The notes under the pieces were generated by a model, which saw only the letters and a program-made list of their open reading frames with translations, made no database searches and was not told the origin of the DNA. A stretch of DNA of 64,000 nt from assembly GCF_913057115.1 (NCBI RefSeq), contig NZ_CAJXNN010000001.1, forward strand, positions 54,441 through 118,440, in the 5' to 3' direction. This document shows positions 51,346 to 60,643 of this stretch, one piece after another. Source of the stretch: an uncultured Roseovarius sp. (GTDB lineage Bacteria > Pseudomonadota > Alphaproteobacteria > Rhodobacterales > Rhodobacteraceae). The position numbers were made by a program, and so were the translations under genes. Positions within the stretch are counted from its first letter, which is position 1; every line of letters begins with the position of its first letter.

Positions 51346-52377
51346 ATGAAACATATTCTTGGAACCGCAGCCGTTGCTGCCCTGATGGCCGCCCCCGTGG
51401 CCGCCGAAGACCTGTCGGTTGTGGGAAGCTGGTCAAGCCTGCCGCTTCATAAGCAATATGAGGCGCCCTTCTGGACCGAGACGCTGCCCGAAGCCTCGGG
51501 TGGTGAGCTTAATGTATCGCTGACCACCCATGGCCAGATGAACCTTGGTGTGGCCGATGTGTTCCGCCTGTTGGGTGATGGGGTTTATGACGTGGCGATG
51601 ACCGTGGCCGATTATGCCGTGGCCGATGAACCTGCGCTTGAAGGCCTCGACGTGCCGCTGCTGGCGCTGACGGCGGATGAGGCGCGCGCCATGGTCGATG
51701 CCGCGCGTCCGATGGTGGATGACATCTACCGCGATACCTTCAACAGCAAGGTTCTGGCCATTGCGCCCTATCCGCCGCAGGTGGTGTTCTGTAACGCCGA
51801 GGTCAGCGAGTTGGCCGATCTGGAAGGCAAAAAGGTGCGCGCCTCGGGCCGGATGACGGCCAAGTTCCTTGAGGCATTGGGCGCGGAAGGCGTCAACGTC
51901 GGCTTCTCGGAAGTGCCGGGGGCGCTGCAGAAGGGCGTTGTGGATTGTGCCGTGACCGGGGCCGGTTCGGGCTATAGCGCCGGGTGGTGGGAGGTTTCCA
52001 CGCACCTGATGGCGATCCCGCTGGGTGGTTGGGATTCGGTTGTCACGGCGATGAACATGGACAAATGGAACAGCCTTGATGCCGCGACCCAAGAGTTGAT
52101 CACCACCCAAATCAAAGCCGAATTCGAAGAGCCTGCTTGGGCCGCCGCGCAAGATGCGCTTGTCAACGATATTGCCTGCCTGACCGGCAATGGTGAGTGC
52201 CCGGCGGGCGATGCGCGCGACATGACCTTGGTCGAAGTGTCGGACGCCGATTTCGAGAAGGCGCGCAACATCCTTATCGGTGAAGTGCTGCCCGATTGGG
52301 CCGAGCGCGCAGGCGGTGACTGGGCCGAGCGTTGGAATGCCTCGGTTGGTGAGGTCGTTGGTGTAACCATCGAATAA
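51346..52377 (+). CDS. TRAP transporter substrate-binding protein (DctP family)
   Basis: The protein has 343 aa with signal peptide ending VAA. DctP features include HGQMNLGVADVFRLLGDGVYDVAM and the carboxylate-binding Arg in KKVRASGRMTAKFLEALGA. With the operon partners it probably binds a carboxylate such as 5-oxoproline. Binding site AAGGAG. Confidence 0.92.
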   Translation: MKHILGTAAVAALMAAPVAAEDLSVVGSWSSLPLHKQYEAPFWTETLPEASGGELNVSLTTHGQMNLGVADVFRLLGDGVYDVAMTVADYAVADEPALEGLDVPLLALTADEARAMVDAARPMVDDIYRDTFNSKVLAIAPYPPQVVFCNAEVSELADLEGKKVRASGRMTAKFLEALGAEGVNVGFSEVPGALQKGVVDCAVTGAGSGYSAGWWEVSTHLMAIPLGGWDSVVTAMNMDKWNSLDAATQELITTQIKAEFEEPAWAAAQDALVNDIACLTGNGECPAGDARDMTLVEVSDADFEKARNILIGEVLPDWAERAGGDWAERWNASVGEVVGVTIE

Positions 52378-52404
52378 CCCAACCAATTGGATGAGGGCCC
52401 CATC

Positions 52405-52950
52405 ATGCCGGAACGTCTTTTGAACAGTCTCAAGCGGCTTAATCGCGGTGTGGCGGTTTTGGTTGGCATCATGTTGCTGGCCTGTGCCGCTGTCGTGCTG
52501 GCCGATATCGTTCTGCGGCAGGTGGGGTCCTCCTTCGGGGGGACCGATGAAATCAGCGGCTATGCCATGGCGATTGCCACATCGTGGGGCATGGGTTTTG
52601 CGTTGATGGAATTGGGCCACGTCCGCATTGATATTTTACGCAGTCGCACCGGCCCCAAGGGCCGGGCGGCGTTCGATCTGTTTTCCATGCTGGTGCTGAG
52701 CGGGATGGTGACCCTGATCGCGGTGAAAGCATGGCCGGTGCTGGACCGCTCGCTTTCCATGGGGTCGCGCGCCAACACGCCGCTTGAGACCCTGCTTTGG
52801 ACGGTGCACATGCCATGGTTCACGGGCTGGGTCTGGTTTGCCGCCATGTCGTGGCTGACGTTCATTGCCGCGCTGATATTGGTGGCGCAGGGCAAATTCG
52901 GTGCCAGCGAAGCCGCCATCGGGGCCTTTGGCGAAGAGGAGGCGGTGTAA
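52405..52950 (+). CDS. TRAP transporter small permease (DctQ family)
   Basis: The protein has 181 aa with four transmembrane helices. VVLADIVLRQVG and GTDEISGYAM are the DctQ signature. The start follows GAGG; a TTG upstream is less likely. The stop overlaps the large permease start (TAATG). Confidence 0.92.
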   Translation: MPERLLNSLKRLNRGVAVLVGIMLLACAAVVLADIVLRQVGSSFGGTDEISGYAMAIATSWGMGFALMELGHVRIDILRSRTGPKGRAAFDLFSMLVLSGMVTLIAVKAWPVLDRSLSMGSRANTPLETLLWTVHMPWFTGWVWFAAMSWLTFIAALILVAQGKFGASEAAIGAFGEEEAV

Positions 52951-54233
52951 TGATTGGTTATGTCTCAATCGGCCTTCTGGCGCTTCTGAGCCTGTCGATT
53001 CCGGTGGGGATCGTGCTGTTCCTGCTTGGATTTGGTGTCGATACGTTTTTCAGCCCCTTCCCGTTGATCCGGGGCCTTGGCAACATGGTCTGGTCGACCT
53101 CGAACAATGCCACGCTGATCGCTATCCCCTTCTTCGTGATGTTGGGCGAAATCCTTGTGCGGAGCGGCGTGGCCGCGCGGACCTATGCCGCGCTTGATAA
53201 GTGGATTTCATGGCTGCCCGGTGGCTTGGTGCATGCCAATGTTGCCACGGCGACGATGTTTTCGGCCACCTCGGGCAGTTCGGTGGCAACTGCGGCGACG
53301 GTGGCCACGGTGGCAATGCCGCAGGCCGAAAAGCTGGGCTATGACCCCAAGCTGTTTTCCGGGGCGATCGCCGCGGGCGGGACGCTTGGCATCATGATCC
53401 CGCCGTCGATCAACCTGATTGTCTATGGGTTTTTGACGCAAACCTCGATACCGCAGTTGTTTCTGGCGGGGCTGGTTCCGGGGATCGGGCTTGCCGTGGG
53501 CTTTATCGTGATTACCGCGCTGATTTGTGCCGCCCGCCCCGAGTTGGGTGGGGAACGGCGGATGTTCCCGCTGCCGGAAATGCTGCGGGCGCTGGTGCAT
53601 CTGATCCCCATTATCCTGCTGTTCACCGTCATCATCGGCACGATCTACAAAGGCTGGGCCACCCCGACCGAGGCCGCCGCCGTGGGCGTGGCCGGGGCCG
53701 TGGTGATTGCGGCGGTGTTTGGCGGGGTCTCAACCAAGATGTTCTATGAAAGCATCCTTGGGACGGTAAAGATCACCTCGATGATCATGCTGGTGGTGCT
53801 TGGGGCCTCGTTCCTCAACTTCACGCTGGCTTCGGCGGGCTTGGGCAATGAACTTCGGCAGTTCCTTGATGGGCTTGGCCTGACGCCGCTGATGACGATT
53901 TTGGTGATCGTGGGAATCTACATCGTGCTTGGGTTCTTTATCGAAACCCTGTCGCTCATGGTTGTGACGATCCCGATCATCGTGCCCTTGGTGGTGGAAA
54001 TGGGCTATGATCCGATCTGGTTCGGTATCCTGATGATCGTGCTGATCGAGATGGCGCTGATCACGCCACCCGTGGGCCTGAACCTTTACGTGGTGCAGGG
54101 GGCGCGACAGTCGGGTACCATGAGCGAGGTGATGCTGGGCGCTATTCCCTATGTGATTGCCATGCTTTTGATGGCCATGGCCCTGATCGCTTTCCCGCAA
54201 ATCGCGCTCTATCTGCCGGGGGCTTTGAACTAG
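52950..54233 (+). CDS. TRAP transporter large permease (DctM family)
   Basis: The protein has 427 aa with 11-12 transmembrane helices. LSGSSVATAATVATVAMP-like and GAIAAGGTLGIMIPPSINLIVYG segments identify DctM. It imports the substrate with the Na+ gradient. The frame is open upstream into the small permease gene, but the start at MIGYVSIGL is standard and coupled. Confidence 0.93.
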   Translation: MIGYVSIGLLALLSLSIPVGIVLFLLGFGVDTFFSPFPLIRGLGNMVWSTSNNATLIAIPFFVMLGEILVRSGVAARTYAALDKWISWLPGGLVHANVATATMFSATSGSSVATAATVATVAMPQAEKLGYDPKLFSGAIAAGGTLGIMIPPSINLIVYGFLTQTSIPQLFLAGLVPGIGLAVGFIVITALICAARPELGGERRMFPLPEMLRALVHLIPIILLFTVIIGTIYKGWATPTEAAAVGVAGAVVIAAVFGGVSTKMFYESILGTVKITSMIMLVVLGASFLNFTLASAGLGNELRQFLDGLGLTPLMTILVIVGIYIVLGFFIETLSLMVVTIPIIVPLVVEMGYDPIWFGILMIVLIEMALITPPVGLNLYVVQGARQSGTMSEVMLGAIPYVIAMLLMAMALIAFPQIALYLPGALN

Positions 54234-54377
54234 ACAGCCCGTTCCCCGCCTTGACCTATAGGACAACAAGCCGACGACACCTGCCCGTGATGCCTGATGC
54301 ACATGACATGGACGCTCTGCTGACCTATCAACGATTGAACGGTGCAACCAACGATAATGAAACTCGAGGGAGGTCCG

Positions 54378-55151
54378 ATGACCCGTACTGTCGATCTGAA
54401 TGCCGATATGGGCGAAAGCTTTGGTGATTGGGACATGGGCGACGATGCCGCGCTTTTGCGGATTGTGACCTCGGCCAATATCGCCTGTGGGATGCACGCG
54501 GGCGATTGGGACGTGATCGCGCGGACCATGCAGGCCGCGAAGGCGAATAGCGTTGGCATCGGAGCACACCCTGGCTTTGCCGATTTGCAGGGCTTCGGGC
54601 GGCGGCGGATGCATGTGCCGCTTGAGAGCCTTGGCAATCTGGTACGTTATCAGCTTGGCGCGGCGCTCGGCATGGCCCGGGCGCAGGGCGCCGAGGTACG
54701 ACACCTGAAGTTGCATGGGGCCTTGGCGAACATGGCCTCGGAAGACAAACCCATGGCACGGGCTTGCTATGAGGCGGCATTGTCCGTCGATCCCGAGATT
54801 ATCATCATGGTTCTGGCCGGTACGGCGCAGCAGGCAGCCGTCAGCGAACTGGGGTGCAATGCCGCCTGCGAAATTTTCGCCGACCGCGCCTATAATGACG
54901 ACGCCACGCTGGTGGACCGAAGCCAGCCGGGAGCGGTGATCCACGACGCCGAGGCGGCGGCCAAGCGGATGGTAGACATGGTGAAGGCGGGGGCCATCAT
55001 CACCGAAAGCGGCAAGCATATCCCGACGCGGATCGACACGATTTGCCTGCATGGTGATACCGCCGAAGCGGTGCAAATTGCCGCGCAAGTGCGCGGCGCG
55101 CTTGAGGCGGATGGTGTGACCCTCAAGGTTTTCGATGGCGCTCCACTTTGA
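54378..55151 (+). CDS. pxpA: 5-oxoprolinase subunit PxpA (LamB/YcsF family)
   Basis: The protein has 257 aa. DLNADMGESFG, ANIACGMHAGD, GAHPGFADLQGFGRR and LKLHGALANM are the family signature. With PxpB and PxpC it cleaves 5-oxoproline to glutamate using ATP; neither is in this window. It follows the TRAP permease after 144 nt, with GAGGGAGG as binding site. Confidence 0.94.
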   Translation: MTRTVDLNADMGESFGDWDMGDDAALLRIVTSANIACGMHAGDWDVIARTMQAAKANSVGIGAHPGFADLQGFGRRRMHVPLESLGNLVRYQLGAALGMARAQGAEVRHLKLHGALANMASEDKPMARACYEAALSVDPEIIIMVLAGTAQQAAVSELGCNAACEIFADRAYNDDATLVDRSQPGAVIHDAEAAAKRMVDMVKAGAIITESGKHIPTRIDTICLHGDTAEAVQIAAQVRGALEADGVTLKVFDGAPL

Positions 55152-55203
55152 CAGATCGTCAAAATGGTCAAATCAAGGAAGACTGGCTCAGGCAAACTTG
55201 CGT

Positions 55204-55866
55204 TCAATTCCAAACGCGAAAGCGGACCTCACGCTTGGTGGATGAATTCCGCGCGATCATAAGTGCTGGCTCGGGGAACCGGAATTCGTTCAGGCCGTCT
55301 ATTGTCTGCACCCATCGACCATTGGCAGGAAAGCTGTAGCTGCGGGTCGCGAGACTTGTCCACTCCCGCCGCCGAGGCATCGGATCCGCACCCGGCATCC
55401 AGAACACGCCGGCCATCATGCTGTATTGCCGGAATTTAGAGGCTTCGAGCGTTTCCATATCCCTGGCATCCCGCATTAGTCCGAAAGCCGTGAAATGATA
55501 GCACGGCCCGGTTGCCCCGTCGGCCACCCAAAGGGCGTCATCATGGCCTGTGAGGTAACCACTGTAGGCACCGGGATGCAGCCAACGCGGTGTCACGAGG
55601 ACGTGCCGCTGGCGGGGCTTCACGTCTACATGGGCGTAGCCACGTGCCATGATCCTCATCCCTTGGTGCATCGGGGAAATTTCGATACGGCCAGTGTTGT
55701 CCGTTGCCCCGAGGTAGGTTGCGCCGGTTCCGGAGGACATGCCCCAGACCGATGCACCGCAAATCGGACCCTGACGGTTCAAGCCCATGACCAATAATTC
55801 TACTGAATCAGTGGTTTCCGAGAGCGCCTCACCGCTTTCTTCTATCTCGTCAGGAAGAAAAGCCAT
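55204..55866 (-). CDS. Hypothetical protein downstream of polA
   Basis: The protein has 220 aa from MAFLPDEIEE (GGAG 6 nt upstream); an alternative ATG at 55887 lies 3 nt after the polA stop. There is no signal peptide. The sequence is rich in aromatic residues and beta-forming stretches (GRIEISPMHQGMRIMARGYAHVDVK, HPGAYSGYLTGHDDALWVADG). I do not recognise a family. Cotranscription with polA is likely from the spacing. Confidence 0.7.
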   Translation of the reverse strand: MAFLPDEIEESGEALSETTDSVELLVMGLNRQGPICGASVWGMSSGTGATYLGATDNTGRIEISPMHQGMRIMARGYAHVDVKPRQRHVLVTPRWLHPGAYSGYLTGHDDALWVADGATGPCYHFTAFGLMRDARDMETLEASKFRQYSMMAGVFWMPGADPMPRRREWTSLATRSYSFPANGRWVQTIDGLNEFRFPEPALMIARNSSTKREVRFRVWN

Positions 55867-55890
55867 GTCAGCTCCGGTTGTCACCATGGC

Positions 55891-58695
55891 TTAATGCGCC
55901 TCGGCCCAGTTGTCGCCTTGGCCTGCATCGACCACCAGCGGCACGTCAATCTTGACGGCCGGGGTAGCCGCCCCTTCCATCACGTCGCGGGCGGTGTCGA
56001 TCAGTTTATCGACCCCGTCATTTGCCACCTCGAAAATCAATTCGTCATGCACCTGCAAAAGCATCTTGGCGGGCTGGCCTTCGATAGCTGAGGGCATGCG
56101 GATCATGGCGCGGCGGATGATATCGGCGGCGGTGCCCTGGATCGGCGCGTTGATCGCGGCGCGCTTGGCAAAACCGGCGCGCGGGCCTTTCGCCGTGATC
56201 TCGGGCGTGTGGATTTTGCGGCCAAAGAGGGTTTGCACAAAGCCGTGGTCCTTGGCAAAACCCACGGTGTCGTCCATGTAGGCCTTGATGCCGGGGAAGC
56301 GTTCGAAATAGCGGTCGATGAAGCCTTGGGCGTCCTTGCGAGGGATGCGCAGGTTGCGGGCAAGGCCAAAGCCGGAAATACCGTATATCACGCCGAAGTT
56401 GATGGCCTTGGCCTGACGGCGAATCTCGGGCGTCATCTCGTCCATCGGCACGTCGAACATTTCCGAGGCGGTCATGGCGTGAATATCCTGCCCCTCGCGG
56501 AAGGCTTGTTTCAGCGCGTCGATGCCTGCGACATGGGCCAGAATCCGCAGCTCGATTTGTGAGTAATCGAGGCTGACAAGGCGGTTGCCCTCTTCGGCCA
56601 CGAAGGCCTCGCGGATGCGGCGGCCTTCCTCACTTCGGACGGGGATGTTTTGCAGGTTGGGATCGGTCGAGGCCAAGCGCCCGGTACTGGCCCCGGTTTG
56701 CACATAGGATGTATGCACGCGGCCTGTCTCGGGGTCGATATGATCCTGAAGCGCGTCGGTGTAGGTGGATTTGAGTTTGGACAGCGCCCGCCAATCCAGC
56801 ACCCGCGCGGGCAGGTCATGTTCGGTGGCCAAGTCTTCCAGCACGTCGGCACCTGTGGCATAGGCCCCGGTTTTACCCTTCTTGCCACCTTCGAGGCCCA
56901 TCTCGTCAAACAGGATTTCGCCCAATTGCTTGGGCGAGCCGACGTTGAACTTGCGACCGGCCAACTCGTGAATCTCTTCCTCAAGCTGCGCCATCTTCTG
57001 AGCGAACTTGCCGGACATGCGCGAGAGAGTTTCGCGGTCCACCTTGATCCCGTTCCGCTCCATCTTGGCCAAGATGGGCGACAGGGGGCGCTCAAGCGTC
57101 TCGTAGACCGTCGTGACCTTTTCCTGATGCAGTTGCGGTTTGAAGGTCATCCAAAGGCGCAGGGTGATATCGGCGTCTTCGGCGGCGTATTTCACTGCGT
57201 CGTCAATCGGCACCCGGTCAAAGGTGATGGCGGATTTGCCGGTGCCCAGAAGCTCCTTGATCGGAATGGGCGTGTGGCTGAGGTAGCGTTCGGACAGGGT
57301 GTCCATCCCATGCCCGTGGATGCCGGAATTGAGCGCGTAGGACATCAGCATCGTGTCATCAATCGGCGCGATCTCAATCTCGTGGCGGGCGAAAATCTTG
57401 GCGTCGTATTTCATGTTCTGCCCGATCTTGAGGATGGAATCATCCTCAAGCACGGGTTTCAGCGCTTTGAGGGCGTCCTCCATGGCCAATTGCCCGTCGG
57501 CCAAGGCCTCGGAGCTAAAGAGGTCATCTGCCGCGCCGTCGCGATGGCCAAGCGGGATATAGCAGGCCTGCCCCGGTTCAACGCTGAGCGAGATACCCAC
57601 CAAAAGCGCCTGCATTTCATTGAGCGAGGTGGTTTCGGTGTCGACGGCCACATAGCCGCGCGCCTTGATCCGCTCAATCCACGCCTCAAGCGATTTCATG
57701 TCCGAGACACGCTCGTATTTTTCGGGGTCGATGGCGGGCCAATCGGGGGCTTCCTCCACAGGGTCGGCCCCGGCGGGGTTGGTATCGGGGATGACCGGCG
57801 CTTCGGCCCCAAGGGTTTCGGCGATGCGTTTTGACAGCGTGCGGAATTCCATTTCCGCAAGGAACCCCAGAAGGGTGTCGGGGTCAGGGTCGCGCAGGTC
57901 CAGATCATCCAATGTGAAATCAAGTGGGGTGTCGCAATCAAGCTGCACCAGCTTCTTGGACAGTTCAATTTGCTCGCGCTTCTCGATCAGGGTTTCGCGG
58001 CGCTTGGGCTGCTTGATCTCTTCGGCGCGGTCCAAAAGGTCCTCAAGCGAGCCGAATTCGTTGATCAGAAGGGCGGCGGTTTTCACCCCGATGCCAGGTG
58101 CACCCGGCACGTTATCAACGCTATCGCCCGCCAAGGCCTGCACATCGACGACCTTGTCGGGGGTGACGCCGAATTTCTCTTCCACACCTTCCACGTCGAT
58201 GCGGCGGTTTTTCATGGCGTCGAACATTTCCACGCCATCGCCGACCAGTTGCATCAGGTCTTTGTCGGAGGACACAATCGTCACCCGCCCGCCAGCCTCG
58301 CGCGCCTGACAGGAAAGCGTCGCGATGATGTCGTCGGCCTCGTAGCCTTCGATTTCCTTGCAGGCGATGTTGAAGGCCTCGGTCGCGCGGCGGGTCAGCG
58401 GGATTTGCGGGCGCAAATCCTCGGGCATTTCATCGCGGTTGGCCTTGTATTGATCGTAAAGATCATTGCGGAAGGTGTGGCTGCCCTTATCAAAAATCAC
58501 CGCGATATGGGTGGGGGCATCATTGCCGGTGCTGTTGCCGTCAATGTAACGCTGCAACATGTTGCAAAAGCCCGAGACCGCACCGATGGGCAAGCCATCT
58601 GATTTGCGCGTCAGTGGCGGCAGTGCGTGATAGGCGCGGAAGATGAACGCCGAGCCATCAATCAGATGCAGGTGGCATCCTTTTCCAAAAGACAT
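55891..58695 (-). CDS. polA: DNA polymerase I
   Basis: The protein has 934 aa with all three domains: 5'-3' exonuclease (HLIDGSAFIFRAYHALPP, about 1-290), 3'-5' exonuclease (VAVDTETTSLNEM, about 340-520, DEDD residues kept) and polymerase A (STGRLASTDPNLQNIPVR, DYSQIELRILAH, HDELIFEV). It replaces RNA primers and fills repair gaps. Length is normal. Confidence 0.98.
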   Translation of the reverse strand: MSFGKGCHLHLIDGSAFIFRAYHALPPLTRKSDGLPIGAVSGFCNMLQRYIDGNSTGNDAPTHIAVIFDKGSHTFRNDLYDQYKANRDEMPEDLRPQIPLTRRATEAFNIACKEIEGYEADDIIATLSCQAREAGGRVTIVSSDKDLMQLVGDGVEMFDAMKNRRIDVEGVEEKFGVTPDKVVDVQALAGDSVDNVPGAPGIGVKTAALLINEFGSLEDLLDRAEEIKQPKRRETLIEKREQIELSKKLVQLDCDTPLDFTLDDLDLRDPDPDTLLGFLAEMEFRTLSKRIAETLGAEAPVIPDTNPAGADPVEEAPDWPAIDPEKYERVSDMKSLEAWIERIKARGYVAVDTETTSLNEMQALLVGISLSVEPGQACYIPLGHRDGAADDLFSSEALADGQLAMEDALKALKPVLEDDSILKIGQNMKYDAKIFARHEIEIAPIDDTMLMSYALNSGIHGHGMDTLSERYLSHTPIPIKELLGTGKSAITFDRVPIDDAVKYAAEDADITLRLWMTFKPQLHQEKVTTVYETLERPLSPILAKMERNGIKVDRETLSRMSGKFAQKMAQLEEEIHELAGRKFNVGSPKQLGEILFDEMGLEGGKKGKTGAYATGADVLEDLATEHDLPARVLDWRALSKLKSTYTDALQDHIDPETGRVHTSYVQTGASTGRLASTDPNLQNIPVRSEEGRRIREAFVAEEGNRLVSLDYSQIELRILAHVAGIDALKQAFREGQDIHAMTASEMFDVPMDEMTPEIRRQAKAINFGVIYGISGFGLARNLRIPRKDAQGFIDRYFERFPGIKAYMDDTVGFAKDHGFVQTLFGRKIHTPEITAKGPRAGFAKRAAINAPIQGTAADIIRRAMIRMPSAIEGQPAKMLLQVHDELIFEVANDGVDKLIDTARDVMEGAATPAVKIDVPLVVDAGQGDNWAEAH

Positions 58696-58748
58696 GGACC
58701 GCCCCCCGTCAGGCTTGAATTATTGAGTCGTCGTGCGATTGGCGCACA

Positions 58749-58937
58749 TCAGCTTGTGCTGACCTTACCCTCGAAATCGCGGTGGATGTATTTGCAATCG
58801 CAATAGGGGCATTCCACATATCCGGTTTCATGCGGGATTTGCAGCCAGACGCGCGGATGGCCCAATGCCCCTTCGCCCCCGTCACAGGCGACGCGATAGC
58901 TGTCTACGAGCTTGCTTTCCGGAGCCTTTGTTACCAT
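58749..58937 (-). CDS. Zinc-finger CHCC (NDUFS6-like) protein
   Basis: The protein has 62 aa. Zinc ligands C18, H27, C43 and C46 (YRVACDGG, GHPRVWLQI, VECPYCDC) form the CHCC finger of NDUFS6-type proteins, associated with complex I assembly in alphaproteobacteria. The start at MVTKAPESK is standard. It lies 53 nt upstream of polA on the same strand. Confidence 0.92.
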   Translation of the reverse strand: MVTKAPESKLVDSYRVACDGGEGALGHPRVWLQIPHETGYVECPYCDCKYIHRDFEGKVSTS

Positions 58938-59011
58938 CGGGGCGTTTCCTTTTGCCGATCTTTCCACTAGGTCCGAATATGAGCGATCCGAAAGGCAGGG
59001 GCAAGGGGACC

Positions 59012-59941
59012 ATGGGCCAGAACGCCATTGAAATACGCGGCTTGCGCAAGACCTATGCCGCAAGCAAGGGCGCACCGGACAAAGAGGCGCTGAAAGGCGT
59101 CGATCTGGACATCCCGCAGGGGTCGGTTTTCGGGCTTCTGGGGCCGAATGGGGCGGGCAAGTCGACGCTGATCAATATCCTTGCCGGTTTGGTGGTGAAA
59201 ACTGCCGGCCAAGTGACGATCTGGGGCTTTGATCAAGACGTGAATCCCCGGCAAAGCCGCGCCTCGATCGGGGTAATGCCGCAGGAATTGAACCTTGATC
59301 CCTTCTTTACTCCACGTGGGGCCTTGGAGGTACAGGCGGGGCTTTATGGCGTGCCGAAAAAACAGCGGCGCAGCGATGAAATCCTGCGGCTTGTGGGGCT
59401 TGAGGACAAGGCCGAGGCCTATGCCCGGACGCTTTCGGGGGGCATGCGGCGGCGTCTTTTGCTGGCCAAGGCGCTTGTGCATACGCCGCATGTTCTGGTG
59501 CTGGATGAGCCAACGGCGGGCGTGGACATCGAATTGCGCCAGATGCTGTGGGAAAACGTGCGCCGTTTGAACCGCGACGGCATGACCGTGATCCTGACCA
59601 CCCATTACCTCGAAGAGGCCGAGGAGATGTGTGACGAGATCGCGATCATCAACCACGGCGACATGGTGGCGCGGGACAGCACCGAGAACCTGCTCAGCCG
59701 TCTGGACGGCAAATGCATGGTGATCCAGCCCGACGAGACACCCAAAACCCTGCCCGAGGCACCGGGGATCGAGGTGGAAACCAGGCCCGATGGGTCACTT
59801 GCGCTGAGTTACCAAGCGCGGGAAACCTCGGCCGAGGCGGTGCTGGAAGCAGTGCGCGCTGCGGGGATTCGCATCCGCGATGTAAAGACCGAACAGGCCG
59901 ATTTGCAGGATGTCTTCCTAGAGCTGACGCGAAGCCGGTAA
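59012..59941 (+). CDS. ABC transporter ATP-binding protein (YadG/NodI-like)
   Basis: The protein has 309 aa. Walker A GPNGAGKS, signature TLSGGMRRR, Walker B VLVLDEPTAGVD, and a C-terminal ~80-residue extension as in YadG-type drug/polysaccharide exporters. No permease gene is adjacent: the next gene is convergent, so the partner is elsewhere. An in-frame ATG at 58979 is an alternative start; AAGGGG favours 59012. Confidence 0.9.
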   Translation: MGQNAIEIRGLRKTYAASKGAPDKEALKGVDLDIPQGSVFGLLGPNGAGKSTLINILAGLVVKTAGQVTIWGFDQDVNPRQSRASIGVMPQELNLDPFFTPRGALEVQAGLYGVPKKQRRSDEILRLVGLEDKAEAYARTLSGGMRRRLLLAKALVHTPHVLVLDEPTAGVDIELRQMLWENVRRLNRDGMTVILTTHYLEEAEEMCDEIAIINHGDMVARDSTENLLSRLDGKCMVIQPDETPKTLPEAPGIEVETRPDGSLALSYQARETSAEAVLEAVRAAGIRIRDVKTEQADLQDVFLELTRSR

Positions 59942-59946
59942 CACCG

Positions 59947-60585
59947 TCAGCTTGGGGTTTCGTCCGTAAGCGGAGCGGTCAGGCGCAGCATGATTTCGAA
60001 CATGTAAAACAGCACGATGGGCAGTGCCGAAAAGACGACAACGCGCATCTGAAGCGTGGTGCCCGCCGCCAGCAGGCTTTCATTGACGACAAGCACCAAC
60101 ACGGCGGTGAGTGTATAGAGCCGAAGTAGGTGATAGCGAAACTCTAGCGGGACATCTGAGTCTGCCCGCACCGGTGCGAACCGGTCGAGAACCATACGGT
60201 CCCCACACAGGCCTATGACAATAATCCCAACATAGACTGCGCAGGCCGCTGAGACGATCCGTTGCGTGACAACCGGATCCGCCATCCAGATTTGCAAGGC
60301 AAAAAGCGCAAGATAGACCGGCAGGGCCCACGATAATCCGCCTTTGGCACGTCCGAACAGGCGGCGTTGCCGCCTAACGGATATGGGCAGGACCGCATAG
60401 AGATGCGCGGCCTGCGCCAGAACCGCCGACCAGACGAAGGCCGTGGGCGGCTCTACCCCAACGGCGCGCAGGAGCGTCCAACTCCCTGCGAAGACGGCAG
60501 GCATGAGCAGCCGCCCCCAAGTGATTAGCGGCAATGAGCGTAACAATACCCACAAAACAAGCGATATGCGACGAAACGTGTTCAT
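59947..60585 (-). CDS. Hypothetical membrane protein
   Basis: The protein has 212 aa and about six hydrophobic segments with basic loops (VRRQRRLFGRAKGG). Family not recognised. The stop is 6 nt from the stop of the convergent ABC gene. It is downstream of the sodium channel gene on the same strand with a 58-nt gap. Confidence 0.7.
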   Translation of the reverse strand: MNTFRRISLVLWVLLRSLPLITWGRLLMPAVFAGSWTLLRAVGVEPPTAFVWSAVLAQAAHLYAVLPISVRRQRRLFGRAKGGLSWALPVYLALFALQIWMADPVVTQRIVSAACAVYVGIIVIGLCGDRMVLDRFAPVRADSDVPLEFRYHLLRLYTLTAVLVLVVNESLLAAGTTLQMRVVVFSALPIVLFYMFEIMLRLTAPLTDETPS

Positions 60586-60643
60586 AGCGCCAGACTACCG
60601 GCGCACATGGCGGATTTACGGCGCTGATGGGGAAATTGATCGC

